Assembly (NCBI GenBank): GCA_039090855.1
Contig: CM077034.1
Coordinates: forward strand, 228,485,005-228,549,004
Reading direction: 5' to 3'
Source: Macrothele yani
Taxonomy: Eukaryota > Arthropoda > Arachnida > Araneae > Macrothelidae
Length of the DNA: 64,000 bases
Shown here: piece after piece, positions 1 to 12,057 of the stretch
Layout: every line of letters starts with the position of its first letter
How positions within the stretch are numbered: the stretch's first letter is position 1
Translations under genes and position numbers: made by a program
Notes under the pieces: generated by a model
Database searches by the model: none
Told to the model about the DNA's origin: nothing
The model's input: only the letters and a program-made list of their open reading frames with translations

Positions 1-457
1 ACCTCCAATAAAAAAAAATAATAATAATAATTCGTCCGAACGGGGTCCGGGTTCGAATCGCAGTGAAGCATGGATGTTGTGTTTGTCTTACGGCACTGGC
101 TCTCTCCCTTCCCTGGAACCAGTGACCCTAAATTAGGGACGGGCGACTGCTTATAGCCCATTGAGTTGCTCACGGTGGTCGTTAAACCTCCAATCAATCA
201 ATGGAGTTTGTGTGTTTGTCTTACGGCACTGGCTCTCTCCCTTCCCTGGAACCAGTGACCCTAAATTAGGGACGGGCGACTGCTTATAGCCCATTGAGTT
301 GCTCACGGTGGTCGTTAAACCTCCAATCAATCAATGGATGTTGTGTTTGTCTTACGGCACTGGCTCTCTCCCTTCCCTGGAACCAGTGACCCTAAATTAG
401 GGACGGGCGACTGCTTATAGCCCATTGAGTTGCTCACGGTGGTCGTTAAACCTCCAA
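1..457 (+). repeat. tRNA-SINE tail array, 5'-truncated head
   Basis: The window opens inside a SINE array. A truncated tRNA-like head with the B-box GGTTCGAATCG (50-60) follows an A-rich linker. It is followed by three copies of a 131-bp tail monomer that starts ATGGATGTTGTG and ends CCTCCAATCAATCA. The middle copy carries the variant start ATGGAGTTTGTG. The same order of head and variant monomers recurs at about 2403-2860, so one block is probably a copy of the other. No A-box is present here, so this piece would not drive its own transcription. Confidence 0.85.
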
Positions 458-843
458 TAAAAAAACTCGGGTAACATTTCTTTTTTTTTGTTTTTTTGTT
501 TAAAGCAAGTTTTGAATTTATTACATTTTTTACATTTATGTCATTATGCGTATTTTACACGTCATGTACAAGGCAATTTTTTGTGTTTAACTTTCGGACT
601 CTGGCGCCAGGCATCTTGGGCAAAATATTTTTCAAGCCCTAATGATGACTGTCTTTTTTCTTATAGGAGGAAATTCTCCATTGGAAACTTTTTGTCTCTA
701 AAATCTACACTGCTTTCCACCCAAAATGCAACAGCAAGAATGACACGAGATAGCAAAGCCAGATTTACTGGACACATAACAACAGATACAAAGATGAAAC
801 GATTGAGCTTACAAGCCCGTGCGACTTGCGGAACACGCAGACA
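458..843. other. intergenic/intronic spacer, nothing recognised
   Basis: AT-rich sequence with poly-T runs and no convincing coding potential. A stretch at 605-640 resembles 5043-5079 in the same orientation (both around GGCATCT.GGGCA and ATTTTTCAA.CCCT), so the two may be related flanks of the disrupted Tc1 element that lies between them. Confidence 0.4.
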
Positions 844-1323
844 TCAATAGTTCGTGTGCCCCCCCCCCATGGCTGGCAATAACGGCCGCAACACGGCGCG
901 GCGTCGAACGAAAGAGGCTTTGGATGTAGGCTTGGGGTGTGTCGGTCCACGCTGCTTCCACACGTTGCCACAGTTCATCACGGGTGGTGCTTGCCGGGCC
1001 ACTCGGTTGCCGGTCAGCGACCAGACGTATTCGATGGGCACCATATCGGGAGAACGGGCGGGCCACGGCAGTAGTGACACCTGGTGGGCCGTGAAGAATT
1101 GTTGCACGATGCGTGCCATGTGCGGGTGCGCGTCGTCCTGTTGAGACGTGGCCGCTGGCAGGTCCTGCAGGTAAGGGAGGACTACAGGCTTCAAAACGTT
1201 GGAGATGTAGGTTGAGTGTACCGGTGATGCGTGCCAGAGAGGTGCGGGTGTCATATCCAATTGCGCCCCAAACCGTAACGCCAGGCGATGGACCGGTATG
1301 GCGATGCATAATGCAGGCGTCAT
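844..1323 (-). pseudogene. Tc1-like transposase relic, C-terminal part
   Basis: The minus strand encodes the second half of a Tc1-like DDE transposase. It begins with the block MHRHTGPSPGVTVWGAIGY. A frameshift follows, then QQDDAHPH with the second catalytic Asp, and ARSPDMVPIEYVW with the catalytic Glu. Family members read this as one ORF, and here two frames are needed. The N-terminal half lies 2.9 kb to the right at 4214-4777. The reading frame of the two halves fits when the intervening element (1324-4213) and one copy of its 8-bp target duplication are removed. The gene is dead and no terminal repeats were identified. Confidence 0.85.
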
Positions 1324-1937
1324 CATGCCTGCCATTCTTCCGTCCTGGGGACGGATTTCCGTCTTTTGAAGATTTTGGCTACCTGTTATTCTTGTTAGAA
1401 TATTTTTAAATTCTGTTTTTGTTTTTCCTCCGAAAGTTGTGTATTTCTGTAATCATTGAAATTGTGGAGTTGCACCAAATGTTTTAAAAGTGATCAAAAT
1501 GTTCTAGATAGTTCATCACGATTGCACACCTGCCAAATTTTCCGGATTTTGTCAAATCTCTTCCGTTCTAAAAGTGCGTTTTTTGGGGTTCATCACATTT
1601 TCTGGAAGTTCGGCAAAGATGCGCAGTGTAGGGGACTGATTTTCCGTTTTTTTTTTTTTTTTTTTTAATTTTTCTGAATGGGTCTTTTTATTACTGTTTC
1701 TCTTCCTGGATGTATTCCTAATTTTTTATTGTTTCCAATGATGTTCATTTATTTTTCCATAACCGTGCAAAATAACAAATTCGCATTTTTAAAGATTTTT
1801 TCCAAACGAAATGCTTGCTTTCCTACTGCGTAGTATCTGCTTCAAAATAAATCAGTGGAGCTTGCATTTTTACACTCCAGTTTTTGTTAGCGAAATATTT
1901 CAAACTCGATTCACGATGTGTCCGTGAAAGAATCGGT
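1324..1937. other. left arm of the hAT-like insertion
   Basis: AT-rich noncoding DNA with a repeated TTTCCG-containing motif and a poly-T run near 1650. Nothing coding is supported. Short ORFs here are chance. Confidence 0.4.
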
Positions 1938-3667
1938 GCCGCCCCGGAAGCGCAGTGGTCTTAGCGATGGCCTCTGATCATTCGTCCGAAAGGGGTCCGG
2001 GTTCGAATCCCGGTGAGGCATGGATGTTGTGTTTGTTTGTCTTAGGGCACTGGCTCTTTCCCTTCCCTGGAACCAGTGACCCTAAATTAGGGACGGGCGA
2101 CGGCTTATAGCCCATTGAGTTGCTCACGGTGGTCGTTAAATCTCCAATCAATCAATGGATGTTGTGTTTGTCTTACGGCACTGGCTCTCTCCCTTCCCTG
2201 GAACCAGTGACCCTAAATTAGGGACGGGCGACTGCTTATAGCCCATTGAGTTGCTCACGGTGGTCGTTAAACCTCCAATCAATCAATGGAGTTTGTGTGT
2301 TTGTCTTACGGCACTGGCTCTCTCCCTTCCCTGGAACCAGTGACCCTAAATTAGGGACGGGCGATGGCTTATAGCCCATTGAATTGCTCACGGTGGTCGT
2401 TAAACCTCCAATAAAAAAAAATAATAATAATAATTCGTCCGAACGGGGTCCGGGTTCGAATCGCAGTGAAGCATGGATGTTGTGTTTGTCTTACGGCACT
2501 GGCTCTCTCCCTTCCCTGGAACCAGTGACCCTAAATTAGGGACGGGCGACTGCTTATAGCCCATTGAGTTGCTCACGGTGGTCGTTAAACCTCCAATCAA
2601 TCAATGGAGTTTGTGTGTTTGTCTTACGGCACTGGCTCTCTCCCTTCCCTGGAACCAGTGACCCTAAATTAGGGACGGGCGACTGCTTATAGCCCATTGA
2701 GTTGCTCACGGTGGTCGTTAAACCTCCAATCAATCAATGGATGTTGTGTTTGTCTTACGGCACTGGCTCTCTCCCTTCCCTGGAACCAGTGACCCTAAAT
2801 TAGGGACGGGCGACTGCTTATAGCCCATTGAGTTGCTCACGGTGGTCGTTAAACCTCCAATCAATCAATGGATGTTGTGTTTGTCTTACGGCACTGGCTC
2901 TCTCCCTTCCCTGGAACCAGGGACCCTAAATTAGGGACGGGCGACTGCTTATAGCCCATTGAGTTGCTCACGGTGGTCGTTAAACCTCCAATCAATCAAT
3001 GGATGTTGTGTTTGTCTTACGGCACTGGCTCTCTCCCTTCCCTGGAACCAGGGACCCTAAATTAGGGACGGGCGACGGCTTATAGCCCATTGAGTTGCTC
3101 ACGGTGGTCGTTAAACCTCCAATCAATCAATGGATGTTGTGTTTGCCTTACGGCACTGGCTCTCTCCCTTCCCTGGAACCAGTGACCCTAAATTAGGGAC
3201 GGGCGACTGCTTATAGCCCATTGAGTTGCTCACGGTGGTCGTTAAACCTCCAATCAATCAATGGATGTTGTGTTTGTCTTACGGCACTGGCTCTCTCCCT
3301 TCCCTGGAACCAGTGACCCTAAATTAGGGACGGGCGACTGCTTATAGCCCATTGAGTTGCTCACGGTGGTCGTTAAACCTCCAATCAATCAATGGATGTT
3401 GTGTTTGCCTTACGGCACTGGCTCTCTCCCTTCCCTGGAACCAGTGACCCTAAATTAGGGACGGGCGACTGCTTATAGCCCATTGAGTTGCTCACGGTGG
3501 TCGTTAAACCTCCAATCAATCAATGGATGTTGTGTTTGTCTTACGGCACTGGCTCTCTCCCTTCCCTGGAACCAGTGACCCTAAATTAGGGACGGGCGAT
3601 GGCTTATAGCCCATTGAATTGCTCACGGTGGTCGTTTAACCTCCAATCAAAAAAAAAAAAAAAAAAA
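1938..3667 (+). repeat. tRNA-derived SINE with expanded 131-bp tail array
   Basis: A tRNA-like head starts GCCGCCCCGG and has an A-box-like block (AGCGCAGTGGTC, 1949-1960) and a B-box (GGTTCGAATCC, 2000-2010), the internal RNA polymerase III promoter. After the head come about twelve head-to-tail copies of the 131-bp tail monomer, where the single-copy form at 14544 has one. An A-rich linker at about 2410 joins to a second, 5'-truncated head (B-box only). The array closes with a poly-A run (3649-3667). Each monomer carries the near-palindrome CCCTAAATTAGGG. Confidence 0.9.
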
Positions 3668-4213
3668 GCATTGGTTTTATCTCCGTCGTGACCTGTAAAA
3701 TCGTATTCAAGGCAGAGTGACTACCTCAGTGCCGATTTTTGGAATTAATTTAACTTAAAATGCATGTTTTGCCATTCCTTAGTTATCCCTTGCTACATCA
3801 AATCACAGAGCAGGCATTTTGCCATTTTCTTAACGAAGTCAAAGTTAAAAAATGCCACTACTTATTACTCATTGTGCAGAGAAAACTGCTGTGTATCACT
3901 ATATACGGCGACGGACAGTTGAGGTCCCGATTTTGAACTTTAATTTTTGATTAAACAAAAGGGAAAATGCTCGCACCTTTTATTTCTTGACATAGCAAAC
4001 AGTGAATAAGAAAATGCTGTGAAAAGAGCTGAACGGATCACCAAAATGGTTGTATTCAGTTTTTGTCTTATCAACTTATAAAAGTTGAGGGAGGTAGTTA
4101 ATTATATTTTCTTTTTTTTTTTTTCCCCCTTGTCACATTAATCGATATAGCCCAACTCATTACATTGTGTCTCGATTTTCAGTCTTGGCGTAAGCACTTT
4201 ACTGGCACCCATG
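3668..4213. other. right arm of the hAT-like insertion
   Basis: Noncoding, AT-rich, with a poly-T tract near 4112-4124. No gene, RNA or further repeat recognised. Confidence 0.4.
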
Positions 4214-4777
4214 GGCGTCATACAGTCTCTCGCAGCGGTGCCGCCACACGCGGATCCGACCATCGTGGTGTTGCAGGCAGAAGCGGGATTCGTCAGAGAA
4301 GACAATGTATTACCATTCCGTAGTGCAGGTGCAGCAACCCACTGCTGCCGCACTCAATGGTAATCGGTGCAATGGCCGCCGTGCTACAAGTCCCCGCTCC
4401 TGTAGACGACGTCGAACGGTACGTGCCGACACAGGTTGTTGCGCAACACGCCCTAATTCCTGCGGAAACATTCGGGACGTTGCGGTGCGAGCCGTCGATG
4501 CCCGCCGCACGACATGCCGGTCCTCTCGTTCGGCGGTGTGCCGTGTCTGCGGCAATCGCTCACGTCGGTGCGTCCGTCACTCCTGCAACCACCGAATCCA
4601 TACTCGCCTCACTGTGGGTGGATGTCGTCCCACACGGGCGCCGATGTCTCGGCACGATAAACCGCTGTCGCGATAAGCCACTGTTCGTCCTCTGTCGAAC
4701 TCGGAAACGTGCTGGAATGACTGCCGTATTCTGCGACGAGGCATCGGGAAGCTTCCCACACACGGGTCCGGCAGCAC
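4214..4777 (-). pseudogene. Tc1-like transposase relic, N-terminal part
   Basis: Read on the minus strand, this has a paired-like helix-turn-helix (FDRGRTVAYRDSGLSCRDIG, then VGRHPPTVRRVW), a second HTH (ELGRVAQQPVSARTVRRRL) and the first catalytic block FSDESRFCLQHHDGRIRVW. The frame is continuous apart from a TGA (4577-4579) and a TAA (4307-4309). It ends at ERLYDA exactly at the 8-bp target duplication, and the product resumes as CIMHRHTG in the piece at 844-1323. The start lies near 4777 or slightly inside. This is the 5' half of one Tc1 copy. Confidence 0.85.
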
Positions 4778-5250
4778 AACACACTTCCACTACTTGCACC
4801 CCGCCTTCTGTGCACCCTTCTTATTATAGTGCTTCCCGGTGGCGTGCCGGGCGCACCCGATTTGCATATGCCCTGCAATGCTAATCATTTGCATGTCCTC
4901 TCGCAGGCGACACATGCTGCGAATTTCAGGCCAATTGGATGCCTCCTTCTTGGTGTTGCATTTTGGGTGGCCAAGCAATGTAGGTGCCCGATCGGGCAAC
5001 TAGATTTGTTTTCTTACCTGCCCAAGCCAATAATTTGCATGTCCCAGGCATCTCGGGCATGGTATTTTTCAAACCCTGCATGTAGCTTATCTACGTTATA
5101 TTCACTCTATTTCAACACAGTCCAATTTTGCAACCAATCAAAAAATACAGCTTTCTTCTTTTTTTTTTTTTTCTTATCCTCTATCAATTTTGTGTACGTA
5201 TGTGCTTCATTATGTGTTTGACAAGGTTACTGTGCACCTTGTGGAATGAA
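4778..5250. other. spacer right of the Tc1 relic
   Basis: Probably the remaining flank of the Tc1 element and host intron. It contains a poly-T run at 5158-5172. No terminal inverted repeat of the Tc1 copy could be identified. Confidence 0.35.
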
Positions 5251-7901
5251 CAGGGTTCCCACTCAACCTGGAAAACAGGGAAAACCTGGAATTCTCAGGG
5301 AATTTGAAAATGGTTCCAAAAATCAGGGAAAACTCAGGGAAAATTACCCTTTTTTGTAAAAATCAGGGAAATTTACTTTTTTTTTTTTTTTTTGGTAGAA
5401 ATCAATGGATAATTTATTTTGCCAAAAAAACTTATTTTTTAAAGATTTCAAACTTTTGCTTGCAATTACTGCCTGCCTAGAATTTGGTAGATCTTACTTT
5501 CAGTTATATTAAGTATTTCCTTTATTCTCTAAAAAGAGATGCAAAATTTAATTTTTAAAATTGCCAGTTACTAGCTTTTGTTCAATTTCTGCAGGCAGTT
5601 GTTATAACATGGAACAATTAGGCACAATGGCTCCTGCTTGAAGAAACACTTCACAAGAGAACCAACCAAATGATGGATCAACATTTTTTCTCTGTTGGTT
5701 CTCTTTAAACATGTTTCTTGGAACAGAGCCATTCCATCACTAAGCTTAGCTGCATTGTGCTATAGAAAAACTGAAACTATTCAACTGACAGATTTTTTCT
5801 TACATATGAGCTGTTTCTATATGAATGTATTTACAAATTCCGTGTGGGTGGTATTCACAGTTATAACATAAAACAATTAGGCACAATGGTTCCTGCTTGA
5901 AGAAACACTTCACAAGAGAACCAACCAAATGATGGATCAAATTTTTTTCTCTGTTGGTTCTCTTTAAACATGTTTCTTGGAACAGAGCCATTCCATCATT
6001 AAGCTTAGCTGCATTGTGTTATAGAAAAACTGAAACTATTCAACTGACAGATTTTTTTCTTACATATGACCTGTTTCTAAGGGAATGTATTTACAAATTC
6101 CATGTGGGTAGTATTCACAGTTATAACATGGAACAATTAGGCACAATGGCTCCTGCTTGAAGAAACACTTCACAAGAGAACCAACCAAATGATGGATCAA
6201 AGTCCTTTGTCTGTTGGTTCTCTTGAAACATGTTTCTTTGAACAGAGCCATTCCATCATTAAGCTTAGCTGCATTGTGTTATAGAAAAACTGAAACTATT
6301 CAACTGACAGATTTTTTCTTACTGTTTCTATGGGAATGTATTTACAAATTCCGTGTGGGTAGTATTCACAGTTATAACATGGAACAATTAGGCACAATGG
6401 CTCCTGCTTGAAGAAACACTTCACAAGAGAACCAACCAAATGATGGATCAAAGTCCTTTGTCTGTTGGTTCTCTTGAAACATGTTTCTTTGAACAGAGCC
6501 ATTCCATCATTAAGCGTAGCTGCATTGTGTTATAGAAAAACTGAAACTATTCAACTGACAGATTTTTTCTTACACATGACCTGTTTCTATGGGAATGTAT
6601 TTACAAATTCCGTGTGGGTAGTATTCACAGTTATAACATGGAACAATTAGGCACAATGGCTCCTGCTTGAAGAAACACTTCACTAGAGAACCAACCAAAT
6701 GATGGATCAAAGTTGTTTCTCTGTTGGTTCTCTTTAAACATGTTTCTTTGAACAGAACCATTCCATCATTAAGCTTAGCTGCATTGTGTTATAGAAAAAC
6801 TGAAACTATTCAACTGACAGATTTTTTCTTACATATGACCTGTTTCTGTGGGAATGTATTTACAAATTCCGTGTGGGTAGTATTCACAGTTATAACATGG
6901 AACAATTAGGCACAATGGCTCCTGCTTGAAGAAACACTTCACAAGAGAACCAACCAAATGATGGATCAAAGTCCTTTGTCTGTTGGTTCTCTTGAAACAT
7001 GTTTCTTTGAACAGAGCCATTCCATCATTAAGCGTAGCTGCATTGTGTTATAGAAAAACTGAAACTATTCAACTGACAGATTTTTTCTTACACATGACCT
7101 GTTTCTATGGGAATGTATTTACAAATTCCGTGTGGGTAGTATTCACAGTTATAACATGGAACAATTAGGCACAATGGCTCCTGCTTGAAGAAACACTTCA
7201 CAAGAGAACCAACCAAATGATGGATCAAATTTTTTTCTCTGTTGGTTCTCTTTAAACATGTTTTTTCGAACAGAGCCATTCCATCATTAAGCTTAGCTGC
7301 ATTGTGTTATAGAAAAACTGAAACTATTCAACTGACAGATTTTTTCTTACATATGACTTTTTTCTATGGGAATGTATTTACAAATTCCATGTGGGTAGTA
7401 TTCACAGTTATAACATGGAACAATTAGGCACAATGGCTCCTGCTTGAAGAAACACTTCACAAGAGAATCAACCAAATGATGGATCAAAGTCCTTTGTCTG
7501 TTGGTTCTCTTGAAACATGTTTCTTTGAACAGAGCCATTCCATCATTAAGCTTAGCTGCATTGTGTTATAGAAAAACTGAAAGTATTCAACTGACAAATT
7601 TTTTTCTTACGTATGACCTGTTTCTATGGGAATGTATTTACAAATTCTGTGTGGGGAGTATTCACAAAAGTTCACGGAACTTTGGTACATGTGCACAGTT
7701 GTTATTAATGAAAAGCAGGTAATTTTATAAAGACAAATTACGTAAAGAATTTACAAGTGTGTGCTTTGGTGAGAAAAATGAATGGAATGGAATGAAATGT
7801 AACAATTCTTTGCAACATGCCACTCTGGAAAACTTTAAAAACCACCTGGAGAACCTGGAAAAGTTGGGGAATTTTTTTATTACTTTTGAGTGGGAACCCT
7901 G
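5251..7901. mobile_element. hAT-type MITE, copy A, with internal 259-bp array
   Basis: The ends are CAGGGTTCCCACTCAA and its inverted form (TTGAGTGGGAACCCTG, ending at 7901). Inside both ends are motifs rich in CCTGGAAAA and AGGGAA. Related copies lie at 39592-41522 and, opened by other insertions, at 19954-27731. The flanks share ATGAAC, which fits an imperfect 8-bp duplication. There is no transposase ORF, so it is a nonautonomous element. Its centre is a 259-bp tandem repeat. The element ends only 78 bp upstream of an eIF4G2 exon. Confidence 0.8.
5600..7660. repeat. 259-bp tandem repeat inside MITE copy A, about 8 units
   Basis: Units share the landmark ATGGAACAATTAGGCACAAT and recur every 259 bp (one unit is about 251). 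The many 61-68-residue ORFs on both strands are one frame repeated in each unit and have no resemblance to a known protein. The related MITE at 27 kb has a single unit, so the array is a secondary expansion. Confidence 0.9.
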
Positions 7902-7979
7902 ATGAACCTGTTTCCTAGTTATTTGTTTTTAGTGTGGATTTCCAGTTTGTGTGTCAGAATTAACAATTTGCCGTTTCAG

Positions 7980-8242
7980 CCTTTGATAAAAAAGATGGCG
8001 CTCTCACCCCTGAAGAAGAGGAACAGCGAGGTGTCGCAAAACACAAGATGTTGGGCAACATCAAGTTCATTGGCGAGTTGGGAAAGCAAGGTCTACTGCA
8101 CGAGGCCATTCTCCATCAGTGTGTGCAGCAGCTTCTGGCCAAGAAGAAAAGGCAGACTGCCAAGGACGTGGCCGAAGACCTGGAATGTCTCTGTCAGATA
8201 ATGAAAACGGTTGGACATCGCCTTGACTCTGAAAAAGCTAAA
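7980..8242 (+). CDS. EIF4G2: eIF4G2 (DAP5/NAT1) exon, MIF4G domain
   Basis: This internal exon encodes 87 residues beginning FDKKDGALTPEEEEQRGVAK, then MLGNIKFIGELGKQGLLHE and DLECLCQIMKTVGHRLDSEK. The MLGNIKFIGELGK and EDLECLCQIM blocks are signatures of the eIF4G MIF4G domain. The preceding PEEEEQR region favours eIF4G2 (DAP5) over eIF4G1. The protein is a scaffold that binds eIF3, eIF4A and other factors in cap-independent translation. The acceptor is TTTCAG ending at 7979 and the donor is GTAAGT at 8243. The exon starts with two bases of a split codon and ends at a codon boundary (phase 0). It lies 78 bp after a MITE and 290 bp before a mariner. Confidence 0.95.
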
Positions 8243-8532
8243 GTAAGTTTGTCTGACATTATTTGAATGCATTTTAAATACATCATTTGCATGCGTGGCC
8301 GACATGTGTGAACACTCTCGTCTACATAGTGCATGTTGAAGACCAGTGGCATAGCATGGCCATTTAGGATGGGTGTGCACTGTTACGATAAAAAAAAAAA
8401 ACAAGCAGAAATTTTACTATGTAACCCGAGCTGAAAAATTCACGCATTGATTTTGAACATACGAAAGCATTCTTTTTTTATTTAGCGGTTGTTTAATAAA
8501 AAAAATGAATGCATTTCTGATATCTCTTCCTA
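8243..8532. other. intron start, nothing recognised
   Basis: Short intronic stretch between the exon donor and the mariner, with a poly-A run near 8391-8401. No feature beyond the donor site is supported. Confidence 0.5.
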
Positions 8533-9814
8533 TTGGTTTGTCGGAAAAGTCATGACGTATTTTGGCACCCGATGGCGGTTGGGCGGTTTTGGAAGTACTA
8601 GAGGGATTCGCAGCTCTGTTATCGCCATGGCATTCGACTGGTGCCAGTTCTAGCTGCAGTCTAAAAAGAATAGTGAGCGATTTGATTGATTTGCGGAGAT
8701 TTGACATCAAGTTGAAGATGGAAGACCAAACTGTGCATTTTCGCCATATTTTACTTCCGTAAAGGGAAGAACGCGCGTCAAGCTTGTGAAAAGTTGCGTA
8801 AAGTGTACGGTGATAATGCTCTACGAGAACGTCAGTGCCAGCGGTGGTTCGCAAAATTCCGTGCTGGGGATTTTGACCTCAACGATGCTCCTCGGTCCGG
8901 GAGGCCAACCAAGGTTGATCACGACCAAATCAAGGCATTGATCGAGTCAAACCCACGTTACACGACACGAGAGATTGCAGACACATTGCACATCCATCAT
9001 TCAAGCGTTCACGACCACCTGAAGAAGCTGGGATACGTAAGCAAGCTCGATGTGTGGGTTCCTCATGAACTCAAAGAAGCTCAACTGACGGCGCGTATAA
9101 ACATCTGTGACATGCTCATTAAACGTGAGGAAAACGATCCTTTTTTTGAAGCGACTGATAACTGGTGACGAAAAATGGATTGTGTACCACAATGTGCTGC
9201 GCAAACAGTCTTGGTCCCGACGTGCTGCTTCGCCTCAAACGACATCCAAAGCAGACATTCATCAGCGGAAGGTTCTGGTCTCAGTGTGGTGAGATTTTAA
9301 AGGTGTCGTGTTTTTCGAGCTCCTACCACGGAACCAAACAATCAATTCGAATGTGTACTGTCTGCAATTGGACAGTTTGAAAGAATCCATCATCCAGGAA
9401 CGTCCAGAGCTCGTTCATCGTAAAGGTGTTGTGTTCCATCACGACAACGCGAGACCACACACAAGTTTGATCACTCGCCAAAAATTATTGAAGCTTGGGT
9501 GCGATGTGTTGCCACACCCAGCTTACTCGCCTGACCTTGTGCCGCCAGACTTCCATTTGTTTCGCTCTCTTCAACAGTCCTTGCGTGGTATAACGTTCAA
9601 TTCAGATGAGGCTGTAAATCAGCACCTTGTAGAGTTTTTCGCCACGAAAGACAGGTCCTTCTATGAACGGGGCATTCTGCAGCTCACTAAAAGATGGCAA
9701 AAGGTTATCGAACAAAACGGACATTATATCATTGATTGATCTTTGTTCTTTCTATCAATAAATGACCTCTGCAAAACATGGCTAAAATACGTCATGACTT
9801 TTCCGACAACCCAA
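8533..9814 (+). mobile_element. mariner element, full length with TA duplication
   Basis: This is a 1282-bp element flanked by TA on both sides. The terminal inverted repeats are about 31 bp and differ at one position (5' TTGGTTTGTCGGAAAAGTCA; the other end has G at position 5). The length and ends are those of a complete mariner. Its transposase ORF (8718-9739) is broken, so the copy is immobile unless helped in trans. Confidence 0.95.
8718..9739 (+). pseudogene. mariner transposase, broken
   Basis: The protein would cut and paste its own element at TA sites. Visible parts in order are an N-terminal HTH region with CQRWFAKFRAGDFDLNDAPR, the RSGRPTKVD linker, a second HTH (TTREIADTLHIHHSSVHDHL), then TGDEKW, HHDNARPH and YSPDLVPPDFHLF. 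The catalytic Asp codons are at 9167, 9443 and 9548, with 34 residues between the last two (DD34D, as in mariner). Breaks: a frameshift after FRHI near 8750, a frameshift at the T run near 9141-9147, and a TGA where family members have Trp just before DFKGVVFFELLP. The last segment (9308-9739) is otherwise open. Confidence 0.93.
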
Positions 9815-9897
9815 TATATGGATAACAAATATTCAAATTCTGTTTTTAAATCTGTGCTCGTAAACACGTCGATTCACACTGTGATGAAGAGACGTAA

Positions 9898-11070
9898 AAA
9901 CTGCAACTCATAGCAGAACATTGTAAACTGCAACTCATAGCAGAACATTGAACTCATTGCAGAACATTGAACTCATAGCAGAACATTGTAAACTTCAACT
10001 CATAGCAGAACATTGTAAACTTCAACTCATAGCAGAACATTGAACTCATAGCAGAACATTAAACTCATAGCAGAACATTGTAAACTTCAACTCATATCAG
10101 AACATTGTAAACTGCAACTCATATCAGAACATTGTAAACTTCAACTCATAGCAGAACATTGTAAACTGCAACTCATAGCAGAACATTGAACTCATTGCAG
10201 AACATTGTAAACTGCAACTCATAGCAGAACATTGAACTCATTGCAGAACATTGTAAACTTCAACTCATAGCAGAACATTGAACTCATTGCAGAACATTGT
10301 AAACTGCAACTCATAGCAGAACATTGTAAACTTCAACTCATAGCAGAACATTGTAAACTTCAACTCATAGCAGAACATTAAACTCATAGCAGAACATTAT
10401 AAACTTCAACTCATATCAGAACATTGTAAACTGCAACTCATAGCAGAACATTGAACTCATAGCAGAACATTGTAAACTTCAACTCATAGCAGAACATTGT
10501 AAACTTCAACTCATAGCAGAACATTGTAAACTTCAACTCATAGCAGAACATTGTAAACTTCAACTCATAGCAGAACATTGTAAACTTCAACTCATAGCAG
10601 AACATTGTAAACTTCAAGTCATAGCAGAACATTGTAAACTTCAAGTCATAGCAGAACATTGTAAACTGCAACTCATAGCAGAACATTGTAAACTTCAACT
10701 CATAGCTGAACATTGTAAACCACAACTCATAGCAGAACATTGTAAACTGCAACTCATAGCAGAACATTGTAAACTGCAACTCATAGCAGAACATTGTAAA
10801 CTGCAACTCATAGCAGAACATTGTAAACTGCAACTCATAGCAGAACATTGTAAACTGCAACTCATAGCAGAACATTGTAAACTGCAACTCATAGCAGAAC
10901 ATTGTAAACTGCAACTCATAGCAGAACATTGTAAACTGCAACTCATAGCAGAACATTGTAAACCGCAACTCATAGCAGAACATTAAACTCATAGGAGAAC
11001 ATTAAACTCATAGGAGAACATTGTAAACTGCAACTCATAGCAGAACATTGAACTCATAGCAGAACATTGT
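9898..11070. repeat. 27-bp minisatellite
   Basis: About 1.17 kb of a 27-bp unit (AACTCATAGCAGAACATTGT plus 7 bases) with interspersed 18-bp shortened units. Because 27 is a multiple of three, one minus-strand frame stays open for 184 codons as a nine-residue repeat (MFCYELQFT). That is a consequence of the repeat and not evidence of a gene. Confidence 0.95.
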
Positions 11071-11493
11071 ATTTATGACTCCGCGCGATTCCAAATGCAA
11101 ATGTATGACCAGTAGTGCTTTTTGAGGAGCGCACACCCTGGGAAGTGTTGAAATCGCAAGGAAATAAAAATGTGACCTGCAGCGCCATCTGGAGAGCTTT
11201 GTATCACAGTTGCCTTAAACGCCTCGGGGTGCCCGCTGGACAAACAGCGCACCTACGGTGTTTACTCAACGAAGCAATGAACCTTCTCCACTTTACGAAA
11301 ACACTGTATGAGGGAATTAATAATTATTAGCAACCACACAAAGCCTTAGAACAAACTTGGACGAGTTTTGTTATCCAAAAACAATACGGGGAATTCAAAA
11401 TTCCCCAAACTCTGAATTCAAATATTTCTACCACGAATATAGTGATGTGTAACTATTTTTACATACTGTTATATTGACACTCATACTTACAAG
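11071..11493. other. spacer, nothing recognised
   Basis: A plus-strand frame at 11115-11330 has no recognisable motif. The rest is AT-rich and presumably the flank of the transposase relic to its right. Confidence 0.35.
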
Positions 11494-11912
11494 TTATGAA
11501 AACCACTTTACAATAGATGCTGGAATTGTCCACCATTCTGTTTGAAGACGCAAATTCACCTGACGACACCTGTTGGCGGACACTCTTTTCAGCGTGTTGG
11601 CTGGTATGTCCCTCACGGCTGCAATGATGGTGTTCCGCAGGTCCTGTACCGTCTTAGGGTTGCTGTGGTAAATTGTGTCTTTCAGATAGCCCCACAAATA
11701 AAAGTCTGATGAGCGAGGCGGGTAAAGTTTTTTCCAGATTAATCGATCGTTGAAGAACTTGCAGAGCATCTCCATTCTGTCGTTTGATGTGTGGCATGTT
11801 GCTCCATCTTGTTGAAACCAACAGTAACGTTCGTGTTCTTCCAGCATCGCTACAAATTGATGGATGATGTCTGCATACACAGCGAAATTTTCAGTTGTGT
11901 ACAGGGTGTCCA
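11494..11912 (-). pseudogene. IS630/mariner-like transposase, C-terminal fragment
   Basis: The minus-strand frame has the blocks YCWFQQDGATCHTSN, which holds the second catalytic Asp, and LYPPRSSDFYLWGYLKDTIY. The latter matches the PPRSPDL..D.FLWGYLK block of IS630/Tc1-mariner transposases found in many invertebrates. The C-terminus is VSANRCRQVNLRLQTEWW. The N-terminal two thirds are missing. Upstream on this strand the sequence changes at about 11913, where a GGGTGTCC motif resembles the end of another such element, so this copy may be cut by the neighbouring one. Confidence 0.85.
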
Positions 11913-12057
11913 CAATGTCTTGTTACCCCCCCCTCCCTTCCCCGTAATAAGAAATGTAAGTGAGCTGTGTATCTGTTGTATGATTTATATGTTGAGGCAT
12001 CCTTAAACATCCAGTGGATCCTTTTGGGCTCCGTCATTCTCCTGACGGAGAATAACT

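Larger units (their letters stand above)
1324..4213. mobile_element. 2.9-kb nonautonomous hAT-like insertion with 8-bp TSD
   Basis: The segment is flanked by an exact GGCGTCAT duplication (1316-1323 and 4214-4221). Its ends are short imperfect inverted repeats: CATGCCTGCCA on the left and, reverse-complemented, CATGGGTGCCA on the right (9 of 11 match). An 8-bp duplication fits hAT or P superfamilies; I prefer hAT but the termini alone do not decide. It interrupts a Tc1 transposase ORF whose two halves join in frame across the duplication. It encodes no transposase of its own and itself carries a SINE array (1938-3667), so three layers of insertion are visible. Confidence 0.75.
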